From: a virus
Strand: one strand, 5' to 3'
DNA length: 32,472 nt
IMG/VR virus record: IMGVR_UViG_3300043499_000030
Span: 1 to 32,472 of that record
Under the pieces are notes generated by a model that worked only from the letters and a program-made list of their open reading frames with translations, did no database searches and was not told where the DNA came from. Shown here piece after piece: positions 15,820 through 24,064 of this stretch. The position numbers were made by a program, and so were the translations under genes. Each line of letters opens with the position of its first letter. Within the stretch, counting starts at the first letter, position 1.

Positions 15820-16275
15820 TCAGTAGCGTCCCAGTTGTCCTGGCCCTGTCGGCATCTGCGTGCCGACCGTTGGATCGACCGGCGGCTGGCCGACGAAGTT
15901 CGGCACCCGCGGCGGCGGCGGCACTGGTGCGCCGCCGGACATCGGCGGCTGCATCTGCGGCGGCCCGCCGAAGCCGCCGCCTGGAGGCGGTGCGCCCGGC
16001 ATCGGTGGCGCCTGTGTCGCCATGCCCGGCTGCTGCGGCGGCCCGCCCATGCCCGGCATCTGTCCTGGCTGCATCGGCCCGCCGGCGCCCGGTATCCCGC
16101 CGGGCGGCGGCGGTGCGCCCATGCCCGGCATACCGGGCGGCATCTGCGTCCGGGGCTGCGGGTTCTGCACGTTCATCAGGGCCTGGGTGATCGCATCGCG
16201 CACGTTGTTGACGCTGGCACCGCCACCGCCACCACCGCCGCTCATCGCCGGTCCACCGGCACTATAGATCGGCAT
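15820..16275 (-). CDS. Gly/Pro/Met-rich low-complexity virion protein
   Basis: A 151-aa protein, nearly all Gly, Pro, Met and Gln, with recurring PGMPGMG, PGQMPGMGG and PMPGAPPPGG units. Only one short region, VNNVRDAITQALMNVQNPQP (about residues 22-41), looks structured, as an amphipathic helix. I recall similar proteins with an RDAITQALM-like helix and a disordered tail in podophages. The start overlaps the GNAT stop (TGATG form, one shared base), and the stop is one base before the S74 protein start. Probably a minor structural or assembly protein; the function is unknown. Confidence 0.78.
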   Translation of the reverse strand: MPIYSAGGPAMSGGGGGGGASVNNVRDAITQALMNVQNPQPRTQMPPGMPGMGAPPPPGGIPGAGGPMQPGQMPGMGGPPQQPGMATQAPPMPGAPPPGGGFGGPPQMQPPMSGGAPVPPPPRVPNFVGQPPVDPTVGTQMPTGPGQLGRY

Positions 16276-16763
16276 CAGGCAGCCTCCTGTTGCGGCGCGT
16301 CCATCTCGATCTGATGGTGCTTGAGCCGCTTGTTGAAGCGATTGTTGGCCCAGTCCTCGACCGTCAGCGTGCAGAGCACGCCGTCGCGCTCGCGACCGAA
16401 CATGCGCGGCACATTGACGAAGCTGTAGTCGTAGGCGGCGAGCTGGCCGAGCAGCCGCTCGTCGTCGGCCGGCGTGCGCTGGAACACCATCTGGCAGCCG
16501 CAGGTGATGAACGGGTACTGGTACATGCGGGCGATCGTGCCGCGGGTCAGCCAGCGCGGATGCGTGGCGGCGCCGGAGATCTCGATGATCTCGGCGTAGG
16601 GGTCGTAGTTGTGATAGACAAGGCCACCGATCAGCCGGCCCTCTTCATCGATGATGCCGATCGCCTTGGCGTTGACGCCGAAGCCCAGAGAGCCGACGTG
16701 CGGGATCAGCTGCGCCACTGCGTGCGCGACGAGCTGGTCCTGGCCGTAGACATAGCGCAGCAT
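16275..16763 (-). CDS. GNAT-type N-acetyltransferase
   Basis: A 162-aa protein with the GNAT layout: an N-terminal helix (LVAHAVAQLIPHVG), strands AIGIIDEEGRLIGGLVYHNYD, EIIEISGAATHPRWLTRGTIARM (the usual strand and pyrophosphate-loop region), a following helix, then the hydrophobic CQMVFQRTPADDERLLGQLAAYDY and FVNVPRMFGRERDG typical of the C-terminal strand-turn. GAGGTGA precedes ATG 16763. GNAT genes of this form recur inside structural operons of podophages; the substrate is unknown and could be a virion or host protein. Confidence 0.85.
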   Translation of the reverse strand: MLRYVYGQDQLVAHAVAQLIPHVGSLGFGVNAKAIGIIDEEGRLIGGLVYHNYDPYAEIIEISGAATHPRWLTRGTIARMYQYPFITCGCQMVFQRTPADDERLLGQLAAYDYSFVNVPRMFGRERDGVLCTLTVEDWANNRFNKRLKHHQIEMDAPQQEAA

Positions 16764-16771
16764 CAGTCACC

Positions 16772-17311
16772 TCAGGTGTAGCCGCCACCGGACCAGTCGC
16801 CGATGTAGCGGCGGTATTCGTCCGGCGACATCGGGTTGCCCCAGCCGCCGGTCGCGGCGCCGGCGCCGGCGTCGCCCATGATACTCTTCGGCGCCTGCAG
16901 CCGGGCGTTCTCGGCGAGCCGCGCCGCGATCGCGTTGCGGCGGCCTTCCAGATCGTACTTGCCGCCCTGCGCGGCGACCCGCAGCGCCTCGGGGTCGACC
17001 ATGCCGCGCGGGTCGCCGAAGGTCAGGTTCTGCTTGATGCCGTTGCCGTAGACGTCGCCGCCGCCGAGCGTCGGATTGCTGGCCGGGTCGACGTACAGGT
17101 TCGGCATCCGCGACTGCTCGATGATGTCCTGGCCCGGCCGGCGATCCTGCTGCCACGCCGCCACCGCCTGCTCGCTCGGGGTGTGGCCGCGGATGTAGGC
17201 CGGCGCGAACATGCCGCCGAGCGCGCCCTGCGCGTTGTAGGTGTCGAACAGCCCGCCGGGCGCCGCCGGGTCGGCGAACTGGGGTGGGACTGGAACGGGT
17301 GCGTCGGGCAT
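16772..17311 (-). CDS. Hypothetical structural protein
   Basis: A 179-aa protein in which the ATG at 17311 is chosen because it lies 8 bases after the stop of the preceding gene; the frame is open much further upstream but only as a shadow of that gene. It starts Pro-rich (MPDAPVPVPPQFADP), continues GGLFDTYNAQGALGGMFAPAY and ends with WGNPMSPDEYRRYIGDW and Gly-rich residues. A repeated GGxDVYGNG-type loop is visible mid-protein. No family is recognised. Place in the operon suggests a small tail or ejection-linked protein. Confidence 0.72.
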   Translation of the reverse strand: MPDAPVPVPPQFADPAAPGGLFDTYNAQGALGGMFAPAYIRGHTPSEQAVAAWQQDRRPGQDIIEQSRMPNLYVDPASNPTLGGGDVYGNGIKQNLTFGDPRGMVDPEALRVAAQGGKYDLEGRRNAIAARLAENARLQAPKSIMGDAGAGAATGGWGNPMSPDEYRRYIGDWSGGGYT

Positions 17312-17319
17312 GGGTGCTC

Positions 17320-18972
17320 CTACACGTCGGTGCCGACCGGCCAGAACAAGGCGTCGATCGCGATCAGCTCGACGTCCGGCTTGGCCTGCTGGGCGACCGT
17401 CACCTGCACGGTCAGCGCGTGGCTGTAGCCGGTCGAGCCGATCGACACCCAGCCGGTGTTGCGGACCACCGGCTTGCCGGCGGCCGGTTGATCCCATTGC
17501 GCGTAGGCCGCCCGCTGCGGCGGCGTCGGCACCGGCGGCGGCGGGCCGCCCAGGTCCGGCCCCCACTTGCCCTGGTCCCAGACGTCGAGGATGCCAGGGT
17601 CGACGCCGGGTGAGGGCGGCTGCGGCATGGCGATGACGAAGTCGACGCAGCTGCCGAGCTGCGGCTGGAACGGCTCGCCGGCGCGGGCGGCGAACGAGGC
17701 GCGCGCCTGCGACCACGTCTTGGTCTGCGCCTGCTGGCCGAACATGCCCCAGCCGCCGAGCAGGCTGGCAACGTAGGGCAGGCCGTCGTCGTAGCCGGTG
17801 CGGTCGGCCTGCATGATGACGCCGCCCTGGGTGCCGAAGAACATGTCGCCGCGTAGCCGGATGAAGCAGGTCGCATCCCAGCCGGTGAACCGCGCCCAGG
17901 CGCCGGTGCCGGTGTTGACGATGGCGCAGTACTGGCTGCCGGGCGTGCCGCCGGGCCATGTGACGAACATGCCGCCGTACTCGTCCCAGCGCTTCATCGT
18001 CCACTGCCACGTCCGCTTGGCGATCGCCTCGGTGCGCCACAGCGAGCGGATGTTGTGGCTGATCATCGCAAGGTCGAGCTGCTCGGCGTCCTTGGTGATG
18101 GCGGCGCTGACCGGCACGATGCCGTCGACCGTGGCGATCAGCAGATCGCCGCCGAGCGCGATGTGGGCGTTGATCCCCATCGGCGGCGGGATCTGGTAGC
18201 GACCCTCCTGGCGCCAGTTGTTCGGGTCGCTTGGGTTGCTGCCAGTGAAGATCAGCAGCTCGCCCTGGTCGGTGGCGAACACGCACTTGTCGTCGATGCC
18301 GTCGCCGGCGTCGATCGACCAGCTGGCGCCGAACAGCAGCTTGCCGCCTTTGGTCGCGGCGCCCGAGAGCGGTATCTTCTGCAGCGCACCGCCGATGCTG
18401 TCGATGCCGAGATACCAAGCGTCCATCGAGTTGAGGCCGATGAAGAACAGCCGGTTGCGGTACTTCCAGACGTAGACGAGATGCTGGCCGGGCGGGCCGC
18501 CGGTGATGTCGGTGATGGTGATCCAGGTCGCACCGTTGAACCGCAGCGGCGGGTCGCCGGCGTCGTTGACCGCGGTGAGGAAGTCGCCGGCCGCGGTCGC
18601 GAGCTGGGCGGCGCTGTAGTTGCCGGACAGCTGGCCACCCTTGACCAGCACCGGCGTCGCGGCGGTGACGTCGTACAGCTTGGTCTGCTGCGCGGCGAAC
18701 ATGTACTGCACGTTGCCGCTGGCATACTCGAACGATGACAGCACCGGCAGCGGATCCGGCAGCACGCACCAGCGGATGTGGCCGCCGCGCAGCTTGACGC
18801 CGCGCATGGTCGGCGCCCAGTTGTCGCAGATGATCGCAGCGCCCGGCTGCATGAACGAGAAGTTCTCGCTCTCGATGATGCCGCGGGTCGGCGCCGGCAC
18901 CGTCATCGCCTGATGCCGTTGCGCCACCTGCTGCGGCACCGGCTGGCGCCGGAACGCCATGTGCTGGCTCAT
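17320..18972 (-). CDS. Tail nozzle/tubular-type protein
   Basis: A 550-aa beta-rich protein. ATG 18972 overlaps the adaptor stop (ATGA), so this start is preferred over the open frame upstream. The N-terminal part PTRGIIESENFSFMQPGAA and DNWAPTMRGVKLRGG, then repeated strand blocks (for example KYRNRLFFIGLNSMDAWYLG, DQGELLIFTGSNPSD, GGDLLIATVDGIVPVSAA) give a beta-propeller-like look, as in T7 gp12-type tail nozzle proteins. It follows the head-tail adaptor, the same order as tail tubular proteins A and B. The assignment rests on order and fold impression, not on a catalytic or family motif. Confidence 0.75.
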   Translation of the reverse strand: MSQHMAFRRQPVPQQVAQRHQAMTVPAPTRGIIESENFSFMQPGAAIICDNWAPTMRGVKLRGGHIRWCVLPDPLPVLSSFEYASGNVQYMFAAQQTKLYDVTAATPVLVKGGQLSGNYSAAQLATAAGDFLTAVNDAGDPPLRFNGATWITITDITGGPPGQHLVYVWKYRNRLFFIGLNSMDAWYLGIDSIGGALQKIPLSGAATKGGKLLFGASWSIDAGDGIDDKCVFATDQGELLIFTGSNPSDPNNWRQEGRYQIPPPMGINAHIALGGDLLIATVDGIVPVSAAITKDAEQLDLAMISHNIRSLWRTEAIAKRTWQWTMKRWDEYGGMFVTWPGGTPGSQYCAIVNTGTGAWARFTGWDATCFIRLRGDMFFGTQGGVIMQADRTGYDDGLPYVASLLGGWGMFGQQAQTKTWSQARASFAARAGEPFQPQLGSCVDFVIAMPQPPSPGVDPGILDVWDQGKWGPDLGGPPPPVPTPPQRAAYAQWDQPAAGKPVVRNTGWVSIGSTGYSHALTVQVTVAQQAKPDVELIAIDALFWPVGTDV

Positions 18973-19691
18973 GGTTGCGGCCCCCAGCTGGCAGGCCACG
19001 GGATGGCAACCTTGGCGGCGGCCGAGATCGGCGCATGGCCGACGAAGGTCGGCGCCGGCCGATCAGATCCCATGTTGTTGGTCAGCGCATCGCTGTAGCT
19101 GCCCATGTCCTCGGCGTAAGGTGCGCCCTTGTTGGCCTTCCACTGCCAGATCATCCCCAGCTTGAGCATACGCTCGTCGAGGATGCCGGTGTCGTTGTCG
19201 GCCATGAACACGTCGCCGACGCCGCCACCGCCGCTGGAGAGCTGCACAAGGTTGCGCGACAGGTACATGAAGTTGGCGGTGACGCCGGCGGCCATTGCCG
19301 GGTAGATCAGCATGGTCTTCTTCTGGATCGTCCACTCGCCCCTGGTGTCGGCGTGGACGCGCATACGGCGCTGCAGCCACTCGTCGGGGTCGGCGATGAA
19401 ACGCATCGGTGCGCTCATCGAGTCCGACCGCCACACCTCCGAGGTCTTGAGCATACGCTTGAAGTTGGCCGGCATAGGGAAGGCGGTCACCGTGCCGTTG
19501 CCGGTAAACGTCTGGATCTCGGTCAGGCCGGTCCAGTCGCGGGTGTCGTAGCCGATCCGCTGCACCATCTCGTTGGCGAGCGCGAGCATCTCCTGCATCG
19601 TGCGGTTGGCGTTGATGCCCGAGAACACCGACGTCGGCAGACTGACGCCGACAGCCGCGCAGACCTCTCGCGTGACCGTCAGCAGCGTCAT
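18969..19691 (-). CDS. Head-tail adaptor (SU10/T7 gp11-like)
   Basis: A 240-aa protein starting at ATG 19691, one base before the preceding stop region; upstream ATGs belong to shadow frames. The N-terminus MTLLTVTREVCAAVGV, then SVFSGINANRTMQEMLALANEMVQRIGYDT and WTGLTEIQTFTGNGTVTAFPMP follow the pattern of short-tailed phage adaptor (tail tubular A-like) proteins: a helical start with LANE, a WxxL turn, and a beta segment with phrase GNGT...FPMPxxFKRM. It would sit between portal and nozzle. Overlaps the nozzle gene by ATGA. Confidence 0.8.
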   Translation of the reverse strand: MTLLTVTREVCAAVGVSLPTSVFSGINANRTMQEMLALANEMVQRIGYDTRDWTGLTEIQTFTGNGTVTAFPMPANFKRMLKTSEVWRSDSMSAPMRFIADPDEWLQRRMRVHADTRGEWTIQKKTMLIYPAMAAGVTANFMYLSRNLVQLSSGGGGVGDVFMADNDTGILDERMLKLGMIWQWKANKGAPYAEDMGSYSDALTNNMGSDRPAPTFVGHAPISAAAKVAIPWPASWGPQP

Positions 19692-19692
19692 G

Positions 19693-20409
19693 TCAGGCCG
19701 CCCGCTTCTGAGCCTCGGATGCCATCCGCACCAGCACCTTGCGGCCGAGCGAGCCGTGCGGTGCGTGGCCGGTCGCCGTGGTGATGAACTCGCGCAGCTG
19801 GTCGAGATCCATGTTGGCAAACGGATCGTCCGGCTCGTCGCCGGCCGGCAGCCGCGACTTCAGCAGCTTGGTGTCCTCTTCGAGGATCGCGTTGCGGGCC
19901 TTCAGCGCGTCCAGCTCGGCCTGCAGCTGCGTGTTGGGTGCGTGCGTCAGGCTTTGCTGGATGTACTCCTGCGCCTTGTTCTTCAGATCGCGGCCGTTGA
20001 TGCCGAGGTTCTTCAGCTCCTGGCCGTCAACTGCGGCCAGCGCCTCGACCGTGTAGATGTTCAGCGCCCGCAGCTCGGCCCGGCGGGCCTCGGTCAGGAA
20101 CGGAACGTACTGCAGCGGCGTGCCGGACTTGGTCTGGCTCGTCTGCTCCTTGAATTGACGGTACTGCCGCTGGAAGCGCTCGGCGTAGGTGATCGCGGAC
20201 TGCTCGCCACCTTCGGGGCTGTCCACCCAGTGCGAGACGGCCGCGGCCGGGAACGTGCTCATCGCCCTGGATCCGGCGAAGCGGATGTCGACCACCTCCA
20301 TGTCGTCGAACATCGGCCGGCCCGCCTTGGCGGTCGCGGCGGCATTGGGCAGCGCGTGGTGGCGGAAGGTGGCAACGATCGCAGCGTCGGTGTCGCGAGG
20401 CGCAGGCAT
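19693..20409 (-). CDS. Coiled-coil head-associated protein of unknown function
   Basis: A 238-aa protein between capsid and adaptor. Residues about 30-90 give a beta-type region (DMEVVDIRFAGSRAMSTFPA) that I recall as common in proteins encoded here. Residues about 110-150 (RAELRALNIYTVEALAAVDG, then LKNLGINGRDLKNKAQEYI) resemble a helix-hairpin-helix. A coiled coil follows (LQAELDALKARNAILEEDTK), then a short C-terminal domain DLDQLREFITTATG that resembles small SAP/HeH-like helices. The upstream leader holds a large hairpin. Role unknown, likely a minor head or connector protein. Confidence 0.76.
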   Translation of the reverse strand: MPAPRDTDAAIVATFRHHALPNAAATAKAGRPMFDDMEVVDIRFAGSRAMSTFPAAAVSHWVDSPEGGEQSAITYAERFQRQYRQFKEQTSQTKSGTPLQYVPFLTEARRAELRALNIYTVEALAAVDGQELKNLGINGRDLKNKAQEYIQQSLTHAPNTQLQAELDALKARNAILEEDTKLLKSRLPAGDEPDDPFANMDLDQLREFITTATGHAPHGSLGRKVLVRMASEAQKRAA

Positions 20410-20441
20410 TGTCTACTCCATGTTGTTACTTCAATTCAGAA

Positions 20442-20500
20442 CAGCCGCCCGCGGTATGAAACGGGGGATCCCTGCTTGCAGACAGGGCTGCGGGCGGCTG
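20442..20500 (-). terminator. Branched hairpin after the capsid gene, likely attenuator
   Basis: CAGCCGCCCGC (20442-20452) and GCGGGCGGCTG (20490-20500) pair perfectly (11 bp), enclosing a second stem CCCTG/CAGGG (20470-20474, 20483-20487). It lies 22 bases after the capsid stop on the - strand. On that strand the outer stem is followed by TTCTGAATTG, not a U-run, so partial termination or mRNA 3' end protection is more likely than full stop. Confidence 0.65.
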
Positions 20501-20521
20501 CTCCTCTACTCGGCTGTCGCG

Positions 20522-21544
20522 TCACGCAGCCGGGTTGCTGTCGTAGAACCTCCAGTTGAACATCGGGTTGGTCATCGTCAGCTCACCCATCCAGCCGATG
20601 AACTGCGCGATCGCGTCCTTGTCGATCGGCATCTGGCCGTCACCGTCGAACACCTTGTCGAAGTTGCGGTCGGGGTGGTAGCGCAGCTTCAGCGAGCTGG
20701 TGTCGATGCCGAAGGTGGTGTTGGCCGGCATGTTGCTGCCGATCCCGCCGTCGAGCACGATCTCGGCCCGCTTGCCGCCGCCGATGTACTCCAGGCTGGT
20801 GAAGCCCAGCTTGCCCATCGACGTCTCGTTGGTCTGCCGCTGGATCGCGACGGTCGCCGCGTCATACGCCGCGTAGTGCTCGGGCGACATGATCAGCAGG
20901 TCGGCGTGGTCGCGACCACGCGACTGCTTGTTCATGATGAACGACAGGAACGGCCGCACCGTGGTGCTGTTGACCTGCGTGCCGATCGCCGTCGCCATGC
21001 TCTGTGCGTCGTAGGTCTTGGTCTGCCAGATCACGGCGCTGTTACGGTCGATGCCGCCGTAGGTGCCGCTGTTGGTGACGATCGGGATCGCGGTCGCGAG
21101 GCCGGTCAGCTGCTTGCCACCGTTGGCGGTGCCGTCGCCATACAGCGCGGCATCCATGGTGTCCTCCAGCGACTTCTCGGCGGCGCCGATGTAGCTGTCG
21201 TAGACATCCATGAGCTGGCTGTCGCCCTGGTTATTGAGGATCTCCTGCATCGACAGGATGACGGGAACGACGACCATCTTGGGGTCGTAGTACGCATCAT
21301 TAAACAGATCGATCGCCGGGTTCAGCAGCTGGTCATAGCCGCTGTACCATTGCGCGACCTGCTTGCCGATCTGCAGCGTCTGCCGGATGCGCGGCCCGCT
21401 GTAGGTTTGCCACGCGCCCTTGCGGCGAAGCACGGCGAGCAGCGCGTTGTTGTTCGAGACGAGATCTTGATAGCTCGACGAGCGCTCTTCGAGCGTCATC
21501 GACAGCACCTGCTGATATGCAGCTGCGGTGGCGATATTGGGCAT
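20522..21544 (-). CDS. Major capsid protein
   Basis: A 340-aa protein, the main shell subunit. It directly follows the scaffold gene and has the features of HK97-fold capsid proteins of podophages: a polar helical N-arm (QQVLSMTLEERSSSYQDLV), the phrase ILNNQGDSQLMDVYDSYIGAAEKSLEDTMDAALYGDG as spine-helix and loop, AVIWQTKTYDAQSMATAIG, LLIMSPEHYAAYDA, GKLGFTSLEYIGGGKRAEIVLDGG and a C-terminal P-domain strand. GGAGG lies just before ATG 21544. It is followed by a strong hairpin, as often for the most abundant virion protein. No maturation protease is seen next to it. Confidence 0.92.
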   Translation of the reverse strand: MPNIATAAAYQQVLSMTLEERSSSYQDLVSNNNALLAVLRRKGAWQTYSGPRIRQTLQIGKQVAQWYSGYDQLLNPAIDLFNDAYYDPKMVVVPVILSMQEILNNQGDSQLMDVYDSYIGAAEKSLEDTMDAALYGDGTANGGKQLTGLATAIPIVTNSGTYGGIDRNSAVIWQTKTYDAQSMATAIGTQVNSTTVRPFLSFIMNKQSRGRDHADLLIMSPEHYAAYDAATVAIQRQTNETSMGKLGFTSLEYIGGGKRAEIVLDGGIGSNMPANTTFGIDTSSLKLRYHPDRNFDKVFDGDGQMPIDKDAIAQFIGWMGELTMTNPMFNWRFYDSNPAA

Positions 21545-21572
21545 GTGCCCCTCCGGGGTTCAGATGTGCAAC

Positions 21573-22838
21573 TCAGCCATTGACGCGCTTGATGGCACGC
21601 TCAATGGCATCTCGGCGTCCGCTAGGTTTGTCCTTCTCGTTCTTCTTGCGCACCGTCCCGTTTGAGGGGCCGCTCTCTGGTGCGCCTGAGATGGACTTGT
21701 CTTGCCGGGTCTGAGCCGATGGGTTGCGGGTCTGAGCCGCTCGGGTCGGGTCTTGCGGTTGCAGTCGGTCGGCACGGGCATACGCTTCTTCAAGCGTGTA
21801 GCCGTGCGTCAGCTCCTGCTCGATCAATTCCCCCAGCTCGTCGAACCTTGGATGCGTGTCGGCGAAGATGTCGACCGCACTGCGGGTCTGGACGAACTGT
21901 CGCTCGTACTGCTGCGCATGTTGCATCTGCTGGAAGTTCTGCGCAAGGGTCTGCACCACCTGATGCAGCTGCCCGATCTGGTGCGACTGGGCAGTCTGGG
22001 CGTTGCTGTTCTGCACCAGCTTGTGCTGCTCGGGCGACTGATTGAGGATGTGGTAGGCGATGTCGCGCAGGCCGATCTTCTGGCCCTCCGCGGTGCGCAG
22101 GTTCAGGTTGTTGACGATCACGTCGAGGCCGCCGACCACGTCGGTGCGCAGCTTCTGCTCCATCGAGGTGTAGTTGGTCAGCGCCCGCTGCAGCGTGGTG
22201 CCATGCTGCTCTGCCATCTGCTGGAACGGCCGGATGCTTTCCATCGCCTCGTAGTCGCCGCGGTAGGCGCGGTGGATGTTGTCCGTCTCCTGCGCCAGCC
22301 GGTGAAACTCACCGCGCACCGTCTCGGGCGCCGCGGCCCAGTCAGCCTTGGCGTGCTCGGCGACCCGCGGCGGCGGATCCCGGTACGGCGTGCCCTCGGG
22401 CAGGCGGGCGACCGGCGCCCGCTGACGTTGGCCAGGGGCCTGCTGCTGGCCGGGCTGGCCGGGCTTCTGATTGGCCGGCGCCTGGGCGTCCGGCGCCCTG
22501 GCGAACCGGCCCTGCTCGCGCGGCTGCTCGGTCTTGGGCGGCTTCTTCAGGTCGAGCGGCAGCTCTGGCTCGTCGTCCGGCGGGTTGTTGTGGCCGCGCT
22601 TGGCCTCGGCCGGCTTGGCCGGCTCCTTGCCCTTCTGCGCCCGATCGAACGCCGCCTGGATCGCCTCCCGCCGGCTGCCGGGCGTCTTGCTCGTCTCCGG
22701 TGCCTTGTCGGGCGGCGTGTTGGTGGACGGCGTCGGCGTCTGGGTCGGGTTCGGATTGACCACCACCTCGGCAGCCGGCGCAGGGGTGTTCGCTGCCGGC
22801 GCCGGTGAGGCAGCAGGCGCTACTGTCACGTCAGACAT
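21573..22838 (-). CDS. Scaffold protein
   Basis: A 421-aa protein immediately upstream of the capsid gene in the operon. The first 150 residues are Pro/Ala-rich and disordered; about residues 80-95 include KRGHNNPPDDEPE, which I recall in scaffolds of related phages. Then comes a long helical Gln/His-rich middle (RPFQQMAEQHGTTLQRALTN, QIGQLHQVVQTLAQNFQQM) and a highly charged basic C-terminus (RRDAIERAIKRVNG), the usual coat-binding end of scaffolds. GGAG precedes ATG 22838. No protease domain is seen, so it is not a fused maturation protease. Confidence 0.82.
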   Translation of the reverse strand: MSDVTVAPAASPAPAANTPAPAAEVVVNPNPTQTPTPSTNTPPDKAPETSKTPGSRREAIQAAFDRAQKGKEPAKPAEAKRGHNNPPDDEPELPLDLKKPPKTEQPREQGRFARAPDAQAPANQKPGQPGQQQAPGQRQRAPVARLPEGTPYRDPPPRVAEHAKADWAAAPETVRGEFHRLAQETDNIHRAYRGDYEAMESIRPFQQMAEQHGTTLQRALTNYTSMEQKLRTDVVGGLDVIVNNLNLRTAEGQKIGLRDIAYHILNQSPEQHKLVQNSNAQTAQSHQIGQLHQVVQTLAQNFQQMQHAQQYERQFVQTRSAVDIFADTHPRFDELGELIEQELTHGYTLEEAYARADRLQPQDPTRAAQTRNPSAQTRQDKSISGAPESGPSNGTVRKKNEKDKPSGRRDAIERAIKRVNG

Positions 22839-22847
22839 GGTCGTCTC

Positions 22848-23159
22848 CTATCGGGCGGTTCCCGCCCTGACACGTTCGACGGCCCTCTGCAGCGCGTGAC
22901 GGCGCTGGGCTTTGACTTGCTTGGTATCGGTCGATCGCTGCTTCGGCGCCGGCCGCTCGTTGCCGACCTCGGTCAGGCCATGCGCCCGGCCCACGGCGCG
23001 GAACGCCGCCTTGGAAGTGTACATGCGGCCGTCGACCTGCTCGATCGCCGGCATCTCGTCTGTGATCAGATTTGGGCACGGCAATGGCGATCGTGCCGGC
23101 GGCGTCCGCTCACGCGCCACGCGCCACCGTCCCGGCTCGATCTCAATCAGCGTCGTCAT
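22848..23159 (-). CDS. Small conserved phage protein
   Basis: A 103-aa protein. The ATG at 23159, just behind the stop of the LamG gene, is chosen; the frame reaches further upstream only as a shadow. The core EQVDGRMYTSKAAFRAVGRA then HGLTEVGNERP follows a pattern (YxSKxAFRxxxxxxGxxEVGN) that I know from short uncharacterised phage virion-operon proteins. The tail is basic and helical (RRHALQRAVERVRAG), similar in style to the end of the neighbouring scaffold. The TAG overlaps the scaffold RBS. The function is unknown. Confidence 0.82.
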   Translation of the reverse strand: MTTLIEIEPGRWRVARERTPPARSPLPCPNLITDEMPAIEQVDGRMYTSKAAFRAVGRAHGLTEVGNERPAPKQRSTDTKQVKAQRRHALQRAVERVRAGTAR

Positions 23160-23160
23160 C

Positions 23161-24039
23161 TCAGATGCCATACTTGCCGGTGAAATAGCCGTCGAGCGAG
23201 TTGCGCTCGGCCAGCGACAACGCGGTGTTGGTGACAATGATCTCGCTTATCGGGCCGTCCCATGCAGAACCGCCAAACGATGCGGCAAACCCGTTTCCAA
23301 TCCCGAACTTGGCAGTGGTGTTACCCCAAGGAGCGGCGCACGCCACTGGCGTGCTGGGTAGATTGTTGACGTAGACGATATTGTTAGCGCCGTCGAAGAT
23401 CGAACCCATGCGGTAGTTGGTCGAGACAACGGCAAGATACGTCCCCAAAAACCCAGCGCGATATGTCGCTACGTTGCTGGTCCCTGCCGGGATAAATATC
23501 CAAGCAGCGTTCGCAATGGTTGCAGTGTCACCACCTCCGGTACCATCAAAGCTGACCGCCCTGCCGTAAGCGCCATTAGCCAATGGACTGAACTGTCCAA
23601 CGATGAACACCGAACCTGTCACGCCTGTGCCAAGCCCGGTGAAGCTAAGGTTTTGCAGACCGGCATTATTGGCCGCAACAAAGTTGAACGTGGGCTTGCC
23701 GTTGAACCCGGTCGCGCTGAACGGCACGACGCCTGAGTTGGTCAGCGTCTTGCCATTGCCGCTCTGATCAGCCACCGCCGTGACGTTCGCGCCACTCAAC
23801 GTCACGCCGACATCGGCCTTCCACCAGCCCTTCAACGCCGCGCCCAGATCGGCCGGCGTCCACGCTGGTGCGCCGCCGCCACCGCCGCTGCCGCCGTAGT
23901 TCACCGGCCAGCCGCCGGCGGCGACCTTGGTCACCGGCGTGCCGTACTTGTTGGTGGCCTCGGTGACCGGCGCACCGCCGCTGGTCACCTCGGTGACAGG
24001 TATGCCGCCCGCAACCACGGTCACAACCGGCATACCCAT
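23161..24039 (-). CDS. LamG/concanavalin-like surface protein with PVT-repeat stalk
   Basis: A 292-aa protein. ATG 24039 (MGMPVVT) is the start; the frame upstream is a shadow. Residues 2-49 are decapeptide repeats of the form GxPVTxVxxG, a likely stalk, followed by a Gly-rich hinge. From about residue 65 a lectin-like jelly roll begins: ALKGWWKADVGVTLSGANVT, AVADQSGNGKTLTNSG, then strands to WDGPISEIIVTNTALSLAER and a C-terminal GYFTGKYGI. This LamG pattern occurs on phage capsid decorations and fibres and may bind glycans. The gene is lower in GC than its neighbours (see findings). Confidence 0.82.
   Translation of the reverse strand: MGMPVVTVVAGGIPVTEVTSGGAPVTEATNKYGTPVTKVAAGGWPVNYGGSGGGGGAPAWTPADLGAALKGWWKADVGVTLSGANVTAVADQSGNGKTLTNSGVVPFSATGFNGKPTFNFVAANNAGLQNLSFTGLGTGVTGSVFIVGQFSPLANGAYGRAVSFDGTGGGDTATIANAAWIFIPAGTSNVATYRAGFLGTYLAVVSTNYRMGSIFDGANNIVYVNNLPSTPVACAAPWGNTTAKFGIGNGFAASFGGSAWDGPISEIIVTNTALSLAERNSLDGYFTGKYGI
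23890..24036 (-). repeat. Decapeptide repeats GxPVTxVxxG in the LamG protein
   Basis: Residues 2-11 (GMPVVTVVAG), 12-21 (GIPVTEVTSG), 22-32 (GAPVTEATNKY), 33-42 (GTPVTKVAAG) and 43-49 (GWPVNYG) form five near-tandem units of 10, 10, 11, 10 and a partial. Alternation of Val and small residues with Gly-x-Pro turns suggests a stacked beta structure or a trimer stalk. Confidence 0.85.
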
Positions 24040-24064
24040 CGCCTGCCCCCCGCCTTTGCGCCGC

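Noticed and set aside
16772-19036. A 754-residue - strand frame spanning the nozzle gene
   Set aside because: Only its last 179 residues (from ATG 17311) look like a protein. The rest is an Arg/His/Ala-rich shadow of the nozzle gene in another frame.
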